This document shows, in pieces, positions 58,667-64,000 of a stretch of 64,000 nt of DNA. The DNA is from Nonomuraea sp. NEAU-A123 (GTDB taxonomy: Bacteria; Actinomycetota; Actinomycetes; Streptosporangiales; Streptosporangiaceae). Location: the NCBI RefSeq assembly GCF_018603905.1, contig NZ_JAHFZZ010000008.1:62001-126000 (forward strand), given 5' to 3'. The translations under genes and the position numbers were made by a program. Under the pieces are notes generated by a model that made no database searches, was not told the DNA's origin, and worked only from the letters and a program-made list of their open reading frames with translations. The number at the start of each line of letters is the position of its first letter. The stretch's first letter is position 1.

Positions 58667-59917
58667 CTACCCCAGGCGGACGACCGTGTCCGTGGCTCGG
58701 GCGCGTTCCGCGGCCCACACGACGCGGTGGGTCGCGAGGCTCTCGGCGGCGTCGGAGTAGAGCAGCGCCGGGTCGCCCGTGGCGACAGCGGCGAGGAAGG
58801 CGTCCGTGAGCGCCTCGTCGCCGCCCGCGTGCCCGTCCCCCGCCGACGGTCCCGCGCCCTCATGGGTGTCGACGACCTCTTCGAGGCCGGTACGGAAGTC
58901 GGTCAGGCGCAGCGTGCGGCCGTCGCCGTCGATGTAGCCGTGCGTGCCCAGCAGCCGGGTACGCCGGTGCCCCATCGGAGTGAACGCGCTCATCGTGAAC
59001 GAGCACGTCGCCCCGTCGGGGAACTCCATGTTGACCACCTGGTGATCGACCACGTCGTTGTCGCACGCGTACACGCAACGGCCGTAGGGCCCGGTGCGCA
59101 GCGCCTGGAGCACGCCTTCCTCGGTGCGGGCCTGCGTGACCGCCGACAGCGGCCAGAACTCGCTGTCCGGGTCGCCGAGGCAGCCGAGATACAGCCGTTT
59201 GGCCGAGTAGGGGCAGCTCGGCTCCAGCGGGCAGTCGGTGCAGCGGTCCGCCGCGCCCTCCGGGCGTTCGGAGGCGCGGAAGTGGGTCAGGTTGCCGAAC
59301 GAGCTGACCTTGGCCGGGATCCGGCCGAACAGGTGGATCAGCCAGTCGATGTCGTGGCACGACTTGGTCAGCAGCATCGGGGCCGAGGTGTCCTCGCGGC
59401 GCCAGTGGCCGCGGACGAACGAATGCGCGTGGTGCCACCACCCCACCGGTTCGAGGTGCTGGACGCTGACGAGCCGGCCGATGCGGCCGCCGTCGAGCAG
59501 TCGCTTCAGCGTCCTGGTGTACGGGGTGTAGCGCAGCACGTGGCACACGGCCAGCATGATCTTGTTGCGTTTCGCCGCGTCGGCGATGGCGGTCGCCTCC
59601 TGCTCGCTGGGCGCCATCGGCTTCTCCAGCAGGATGTGGTAACCCAGGTCGGCCATCCGTACGGCCGGGCTCATGTGCAGGTGGTCCTGGGTGGCGATGA
59701 TCGCCGCGTCGGCGACCCGGCCGGCCGCCGCGAGCTGCGTCCAGTCGGAGTAGACCATGTCCGGCGCGACCCCGAATTCCGCCGCGGCCGATTCGCGCCG
59801 GTACGGGTCCGGCTCGGCCACCGCGGTCACGCGCCCCAGGCCGGCCACCGTCGCGTGACGCGCGTACGACTGCCCGCGCAGCCCGGCGCCCACGAGGGCT
59901 AGAGTCACCCCAGACAT
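58667..59917 (-). CDS. Gfo/Idh/MocA-family oxidoreductase
   Basis: 416 residues from the ATG at 59917, behind AAAGGATC. The N-terminal Rossmann domain (LALVGAGLRGQSYARHA) leads to the conserved ILLEKPMAPSEQEA with catalytic Lys; the C-terminal domain has CHDIDWLIHLFG. A cysteine cluster CTDCPLEPSCPYSAKR (about 224-239) looks like a structural metal site seen in a subset of the family. Members oxidise or epimerise sugars and inositols with NAD(P). It diverges from the ROK regulator and shares its operator region, so it is probably part of the same sugar pathway. Confidence 0.92.
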   Translation of the reverse strand: MSGVTLALVGAGLRGQSYARHATVAGLGRVTAVAEPDPYRRESAAAEFGVAPDMVYSDWTQLAAAGRVADAAIIATQDHLHMSPAVRMADLGYHILLEKPMAPSEQEATAIADAAKRNKIMLAVCHVLRYTPYTRTLKRLLDGGRIGRLVSVQHLEPVGWWHHAHSFVRGHWRREDTSAPMLLTKSCHDIDWLIHLFGRIPAKVSSFGNLTHFRASERPEGAADRCTDCPLEPSCPYSAKRLYLGCLGDPDSEFWPLSAVTQARTEEGVLQALRTGPYGRCVYACDNDVVDHQVVNMEFPDGATCSFTMSAFTPMGHRRTRLLGTHGYIDGDGRTLRLTDFRTGLEEVVDTHEGAGPSAGDGHAGGDEALTDAFLAAVATGDPALLYSDAAESLATHRVVWAAERARATDTVVRLG

Positions 59918-59931
59918 GGGATCCTTTCCCG

Positions 59932-59958
59932 AAATTAACATGGAGTCCCTCATTATTA
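59932..59958. promoter_or_regulatory. Putative ROK-regulator operator 1
   Basis: AAATTAACATGGAGTCCC continues to CATTATTA between the divergent Gfo/Idh and ROK genes. In an ungapped alignment it matches 18 of 25 positions of the site at 61192-61216 (common core AATT..CATGG..TCC.T.ATTAT). AT-rich ends around a central CATGG fit ROK/NagC-type operators. Confidence 0.6.
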
Positions 59959-59986
59959 GCGGTGAGGGAGCAGACCTCAAGGGGGT

Positions 59987-61162
59987 GTGGTGGCCGAAGA
60001 TCTGGGCGGAGGGGATCTCTCCCGGCTCCGCCAGCTCAACGCGCTGGCCGCGATCCGGACGCTGCGCGGCGAGCCGGCGCTCACCGTGACCGAGCTCTCC
60101 CGGCGCACCGGGCTGTCCCGCGCCTCCACCGAGGACGTGGTGCGCGAGTTGCAGGACCGCGGCTGGGTGGTGGAGACGGAGCCGACCACCGGCACGGTCG
60201 GCCGTCCGGCCAGGCGCTATCGCTTCCGCGCGGACGCGGGCCACGTCCTCGGCGTCGACATCGGCGGCCACAAGATCCTGGCGGTCGTGGCCGACCTGGA
60301 CGGCGAGCCGCGGCACAGCAGCAGGGTCTCGGTCACCCCGGCGATGGGGCGCCGGGAGCGGCTGGCCGCGGTGGACCAGGCCGTCAACGACTGCCTGGCC
60401 GGGGCGGGTGTGGCCGCGTCCGAGATGTGGGCGACCGGGGTGGCCACCACCGGGCTGGTCGACGGGACCGGGCGGGTCATGCTCTCGAACGCGCTGCCCG
60501 AGTGGACCGGCGTCGACCTGGCCGCCCACCTGGGGCGGATCGTGGCCGGGCCGATCCTGGTCGAGAACGACTGCAAGCTGGCCGCGCTCGCGGAGTCCTG
60601 GCGTGGGGTGGCGCGGTACGCCAAGGACGTGGTGTTCCTGCTGGCCGGGCTCCGTACCGGCACCGGGCTGATCATCGACGGCAAGCTGCACCGGGGGTTC
60701 GGGAACGCCGCCGGGGAGATCGGCGCGCTGCCGGTCGCGGGCTGGATCCGCGCGCAGGACCAGCTCAAGTCGTGGCCGGGCCGTCCTTCCGAGGTGGCCG
60801 GTGATCCCGACTCGATCGCCGCCGACCTGTTCTCCGCCGCCAGGAACGGCGACCGCCGGGCCGCCTCGGCCGTGCGCCGCTACGTCAAGGACCTGGCGGT
60901 CGGCGCCTCGGCCCTGGTGCTCACCCTCGACCCCGAACTGGTCGTGATCGGCGGCGGTTTCTCCAGGTCGGCCGACCTGATCGTGGAGCCGCTCCGCCGC
61001 GAGCTGGACCGCTGGTGCATCCGCACGCCCGAGGTCAGGGTGTCCGCCTTCGCCGACGAGGGGGTGGCGCTCGGCGCCGTCCGGCTGGCGCTCGACCACG
61101 TCGAGCAGGCGCTCAGGGGCGGCGGCCAGCTCGCCTCACCGGACCGCTTCTCCCGGGGCTGA
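59987..61162 (+). CDS. ROK-family transcription regulator
   Basis: 391 residues from GTG 59987 (GTG 59985 is out of frame; GTG 59990 is also possible). A winged helix at about 10-75 (TVTELSRRTGLSRASTEDVVRELQDRG) precedes the ROK sugar-kinase-like fold (VLGVDIGGHKILAVV, VENDCKLAALAESW, GNAAGEIGAL). The zinc motif CxCGxxGCxE of many ROK proteins is missing, so kinase activity is unlikely and it should act as a sugar-sensing repressor. Operator-like sequences flank it on both sides, and the ABC importer lies downstream. Confidence 0.93.
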   Translation: MVAEDLGGGDLSRLRQLNALAAIRTLRGEPALTVTELSRRTGLSRASTEDVVRELQDRGWVVETEPTTGTVGRPARRYRFRADAGHVLGVDIGGHKILAVVADLDGEPRHSSRVSVTPAMGRRERLAAVDQAVNDCLAGAGVAASEMWATGVATTGLVDGTGRVMLSNALPEWTGVDLAAHLGRIVAGPILVENDCKLAALAESWRGVARYAKDVVFLLAGLRTGTGLIIDGKLHRGFGNAAGEIGALPVAGWIRAQDQLKSWPGRPSEVAGDPDSIAADLFSAARNGDRRAASAVRRYVKDLAVGASALVLTLDPELVVIGGGFSRSADLIVEPLRRELDRWCIRTPEVRVSAFADEGVALGAVRLALDHVEQALRGGGQLASPDRFSRG

Positions 61163-61185
61163 GCGTGCCGTAATCGAATCGATGC

Positions 61186-61216
61186 TTGACTTAATTTCCA
61201 TGGGCTCCATGATTAT
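61186..61216 (+). promoter_or_regulatory. Promoter with overlapping putative ROK operator 2
   Basis: TTGACT (61186-61191) is followed after 19 bases by GATTAT (61211-61216). The operator-like sequence (61192-61216, TAATTTCCATGGGCTCC...) fills the spacer and the -10 box, so a bound regulator would exclude RNA polymerase from the importer promoter. Confidence 0.6.
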
Positions 61217-61271
61217 CCACAAGTTCGAGACCGTGGCGCCGGATGCGCCTCGCTCGTCAGGGAGGTCCAGG

Positions 61272-62540
61272 ATGCGGAAGTCGGCGCGGCTCGGCGCGGC
61301 TGTGTTCGGGGTGGTGCTCGCCGTCTCCGCCTGCTCTGCGGGCGGTGACGAACCGGCTGCCACCGCCGGCCAGGAGAAGGTCACGTTGTCGTACGCGATG
61401 TGGGACAACAACCAGAAACCGGTGATGGAGGAGCTGGGCAAGGCGTTCACCGCGGCCCACCCGAACATCACCGTGAACGTCCAGCTCACCCCCTGGGAGG
61501 GCTACTGGACCAAGCTCAAGGCGGCGGCCACGGGCGGCGCGGCGCCCGACGTCTTCTGGATGAACGGCCCCAACTTCCAGCTCTACGCCTCCAACGGCGT
61601 GATCCGGCCGCTGGAGGAGGAGATCACCAAGGACAAGGTGGACCTGTCGGTCTATCCCAAACCGCTGATCGACCTGTACACCTTCGACGGCAAGCACTTC
61701 GGGCTGCCGAAGGACATGGACACGATCGGCGTCTGGTACAACAAGTCGCTCTTCGACGCCAAGAAGGTGCCCTACCCGGCCGACGACTGGACGTGGAGCG
61801 ACTTCAACGAGGCGGCGGCCAAGCTGAGCGACCCGGCCAAGGGCGTCTACGGCACCGCCGCCCAGCTGACGAGTTTCCAGGAATACCAGTACAACACCAT
61901 CGATCAGGCGGGCGGGTTCGTGATCTCCCCGGACGGCAAGAAGTCCGGCTACGACAACCCGCAGACGATCGAGGGCCTGCGTTTCTGGACCGACCTGATC
62001 AAGAACAAGCAGTCCCCCGACCTGAAGACCATGACCGACACGTTCCCGCTGCAACTGTTCGAGGCCGGCAAGATCGCCATGTACTGGGGCGGCTCGTGGA
62101 ACGTCTCGGAGTTCGCCAAGAACGACTACACCAAGGACAAGGTGGACGTGGCGCCGCTGCCCAAGGGCCAGAAGCAGGCCACGATCATCCACGGGGTGGC
62201 CAACGTCGTGTCGGCCAAGACCGGGCACCCGGCGCAGGCCTGGGAGTTCGTCAAGTTCCTCGGCTCCAAGCAGGCCGCCGACATCCTCGGCAAGAAGGGG
62301 CCGATCCCGGCGTACAACGGCACCCAGAGCGCGTGGGTGGCCGCCCATCCCGAGTTCAAGCTGCAGACCTTCCTCGACGCGGTGGCCTACGCGGCGCCGT
62401 TCCCGGTCTCCAAGAACACCGCCGCCTGGAACGAGGCGGAGCTGACGTACCTCACCAAGGCCTGGACCGGCGAGGAGCCGGTCGAGAAGGCGGCCGCCGA
62501 GCTGGCGACGGCGATGAACGCCCTGCTCGCCAAGGAATGA
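61272..62540 (+). CDS. Carbohydrate ABC transporter substrate-binding lipoprotein
   Basis: 422 residues from ATG 61272, six bases after GGAGG; an upstream frame extension precedes the signal peptide and is rejected. The lipoprotein signal ends AVSAC with C21 lipidated. It is an extracellular sugar-binding protein of the MalE/UgpB type: VTLSYAMWDNNQKPVMEELGKAFTAAHPNITV, then KDMDTIGVWYNKSLFDAKKVPYPADDWTW. It captures a sugar outside the membrane for the two permeases that follow. Expression is probably controlled by the ROK regulator upstream. Confidence 0.95.
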   Translation: MRKSARLGAAVFGVVLAVSACSAGGDEPAATAGQEKVTLSYAMWDNNQKPVMEELGKAFTAAHPNITVNVQLTPWEGYWTKLKAAATGGAAPDVFWMNGPNFQLYASNGVIRPLEEEITKDKVDLSVYPKPLIDLYTFDGKHFGLPKDMDTIGVWYNKSLFDAKKVPYPADDWTWSDFNEAAAKLSDPAKGVYGTAAQLTSFQEYQYNTIDQAGGFVISPDGKKSGYDNPQTIEGLRFWTDLIKNKQSPDLKTMTDTFPLQLFEAGKIAMYWGGSWNVSEFAKNDYTKDKVDVAPLPKGQKQATIIHGVANVVSAKTGHPAQAWEFVKFLGSKQAADILGKKGPIPAYNGTQSAWVAAHPEFKLQTFLDAVAYAAPFPVSKNTAAWNEAELTYLTKAWTGEEPVEKAAAELATAMNALLAKE

Positions 62541-62541
62541 C

Positions 62542-63498
62542 ATGACGCTCACCACCCGCCGAAGCGTGACGAAGGCGGCGCCGGCCCGGCACCGCCCGCG
62601 CCGCAAGGACCGCGCGGTCGAGGCCCTGTGGGGGTACGCGTTCATCGCCCCGGTCGGGCTGGGCCTGGCCGTCTTCTACCTCTGGCCGGTCCTGCAGACC
62701 GCCTACTTCTCCTTCACCGAGTGGGGCGCCTTCGGCGGCCACACCTGGACCGGACTGGAGAACTACCTGCGCCTGGCCGTGGACCCCGAGATGGGCCGGG
62801 CGCTGGTCAACACGCTGACCTACACCGTGCTCGGGCTGCTGGCGATCCCGCTGGCCATCGTCTTCGCCGCGCTGCTCAACACCAAGGGGCTGCGCGGGGT
62901 GGGCGTCTACCGCACGATGTTCTTCCTGCCGGTCGTCACCATGCCGGTCGCCATCGCCATGGTGTGGCGGTGGCTGTACAACGGCGACTACGGCCTGATC
63001 AACCAGGTGCTGTCGCTGGTCGGCATCGACGGCCCCAACTGGATCGCCGACCCGGCCACCGCGCTTCCCGCCCTGGTCGTGGTCGGGATCTGGAGCAGCG
63101 TCGGCTACAACCTGATCATCTTCCTGGCCGGCATGCAGGCGATCCCCAAGGAGTACTACGAGGCGGCGGCGATCGACGGCGCGGGCCCGGTCCGGCAGTT
63201 CTTCAAGGTCACGCTCCCGCTGCTGTCGCCGACGGCGTTCTTCGTCTCGGTGGTCTCGGTGATCGGCTCGCTGCAGTTGTTCGACCTGGTGTACGTGATG
63301 AGCGGCTCGGGGTCGTCGGCCCGGTCCAATCCGGCCTTCCCGCGCCTGGAGACGGTGGTCCAGCTCTTCTACGAGCGGGCCTTCGTCACCAACGACCGAG
63401 GCTACGCGGCGGCGATCGTGATGGCGCTGCTCATGCTGATCATCGCGCTGACCGCGTTCCAGTTCAGGCTCCAGCGAAGGTGGGTGCATTATGGCTGA
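62542..63498 (+). CDS. Carbohydrate ABC transporter permease (MalF type)
   Basis: 318 residues, six membrane helices, starting one base after the binding-protein stop. The EAA loop is EYYEAAAIDGAGPVRQFFK. AFIAPVGLGLAVFYLWPVLQTAYFSFTEWG is the usual first helix and the periplasmic loop follows. It forms the import channel with the next permease; the ATPase is not encoded here and may be a shared MsiK-type protein. Its end overlaps the next gene by 8 bases. Confidence 0.95.
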   Translation: MTLTTRRSVTKAAPARHRPRRKDRAVEALWGYAFIAPVGLGLAVFYLWPVLQTAYFSFTEWGAFGGHTWTGLENYLRLAVDPEMGRALVNTLTYTVLGLLAIPLAIVFAALLNTKGLRGVGVYRTMFFLPVVTMPVAIAMVWRWLYNGDYGLINQVLSLVGIDGPNWIADPATALPALVVVGIWSSVGYNLIIFLAGMQAIPKEYYEAAAIDGAGPVRQFFKVTLPLLSPTAFFVSVVSVIGSLQLFDLVYVMSGSGSSARSNPAFPRLETVVQLFYERAFVTNDRGYAAAIVMALLMLIIALTAFQFRLQRRWVHYG

Positions 63499-64000
63499 GG
63501 CCCCCACGACCGGCGGGCGCCGTCTCGGGCTGCACGCGGTGCTGGTCGCCGCGTCACTGGCGATGGTGGCGCCGTTCGCCTGGCAGATCATCACCTCGCT
63601 CAAGACGCTCAGCGAGGCCACCAAGGTCCCGCCGTCGGTGCTGCCCAGCGGCCACTGGGAGAACTACGGCGAGGTGTTCGGGCTGCTGCCCTTCGGCGAC
63701 CAGTTCCTCAACACGGTGCTGATGGCCGCCGGGCGGACCGTGGGCCAGGTGCTGCTGTGCTCCATGGCCGCCTACGCCTTCGCCCGGCTCCGCTTCCCCG
63801 GCAAGAGGCTGCTGTTCGGGCTCTTCCTGTCGGTGCTGATGGTGCCGCCGCAGCTTTTCATCATCCCGCAGTACCAGATCATGTCGTCGCTGGGCTGGCT
63901 CAACAGCCTGCAGGCGCTCATCGTCCCCGGCCTGTTCAGCGCGTTCGGGGTCTTCCTGCTGCGCCAGTTCTTCCTCGGCCTGCCCCGCGAGCTGGAGGAG
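63491..64000 (+). CDS. Carbohydrate ABC transporter permease (MalG type), 3' truncated
   Basis: 170 residues up to the window edge, starting at ATG 63491 inside the previous gene. The first helix LHAVLVAASLAMVAPFAWQIITSLKT and the MalG-type SMAAYAFARLRFPGKRLLFGLFLSVLMVPPQ are clear. The sequence stops at LPRELEE, just as the EAA loop begins. About 100 C-terminal residues are missing from the window. Confidence 0.93.
   Translation, partial: MAEAPTTGGRRLGLHAVLVAASLAMVAPFAWQIITSLKTLSEATKVPPSVLPSGHWENYGEVFGLLPFGDQFLNTVLMAAGRTVGQVLLCSMAAYAFARLRFPGKRLLFGLFLSVLMVPPQLFIIPQYQIMSSLGWLNSLQALIVPGLFSAFGVFLLRQFFLGLPRELEE

Noticed and set aside
59918..61099. Upstream extension of the Gfo/Idh frame on the minus strand through the ROK gene
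   Set aside because: The enzyme's Rossmann motif begins right after the ATG at 59917, which has its own ribosome site; the extension is antisense to the ROK gene.
1..64000. tRNA, rRNA, insertion sequence, attachment site or phage genes
   Set aside because: Read through by eye on both strands; no transposase, integrase, terminal inverted repeats or cloverleaf-type sequence was recognised.

Overview
High-GC DNA with dense ATGA/GTGA gene overlaps, GTG, TTG and probably CTG starts, many secreted plant-polysaccharide enzymes, NarL-type two-component genes, ECF sigma factors and rare TTA leucine codons. This is a chromosomal segment of a filamentous actinomycete, plausibly from the Streptosporangiaceae or Streptomyces-like lineages (inference from style; no rRNA or tRNA gene is present to confirm it).

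Layout. 1-6 kb: end of a carbohydrate ABC importer (two permeases) in an operon with a six-hairpin-type glycosidase, an RraA-fold aldolase-like protein and a secreted beta-helix protein, closed by a perfect 38-bp palindrome. 6-13.6 kb: secreted S1 protease, cytochrome P450, GNAT enzyme, NarL-type response regulator and kinase, a MASE1 membrane sensor and one unrecognised gene. 13.6-23.5 kb: plant cell-wall degradation. A GH43 arabinanase and PL11 rhamnogalacturonan lyase form an operon behind a LacI-type operator. A GH1 beta-glucosidase and GH6 cellulase diverge around a perfect CebR-type box, with only a scar of the sugar permease left. Between these blocks lie a sigma factor/anti-sigma-like module whose sigma gene carries a frameshift, and a MOSC protein. 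23.5-32.6 kb: aromatic-acid catabolism: a tandem double IclR regulator, pcaI-pcaJ-pcaF, carboxymuconolactone-decarboxylase-like and EthD-like proteins, a second IclR regulator, a DctA-type transporter and a LigI-like hydrolase. 32.5-43 kb: L,D-transpeptidase, ABC exporter, Tat-exported flavoprotein, a large NACHT ATPase with an FGE-like domain, and an MFS transporter. 42.8-45.5 kb: a second sigma/anti-sigma-like/small membrane protein module and a small secreted protein.

46-55.2 kb is the most distinctive block: nine tightly coupled genes (UXS-type decarboxylase, NTF2-like protein, two CapK/PaaK-like adenylate-forming enzymes, ArnC-like glycosyltransferase, ATP-grasp ligase, unknown membrane protein, flippase, epimerase). 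They suggest synthesis and export of a lipid-linked, acyl- or aminoacyl-decorated pentose glycan. The block is preceded by a terminator, a promoter, a leader RNA with a 10-bp stem, and a 16-codon leader ORF that has a perfect ribosome site, ends in a TTA codon and overlaps the first structural start.

55.2-64 kb: a beta-solenoid membrane protein, a one-domain PASTA protein, a hydroxyisobutyrate-dehydrogenase-like enzyme, a Gfo/Idh/MocA oxidoreductase, and a ROK regulator beside a carbohydrate ABC importer. A shared operator-like sequence sits on both sides of the ROK gene. The last permease runs off the window end.
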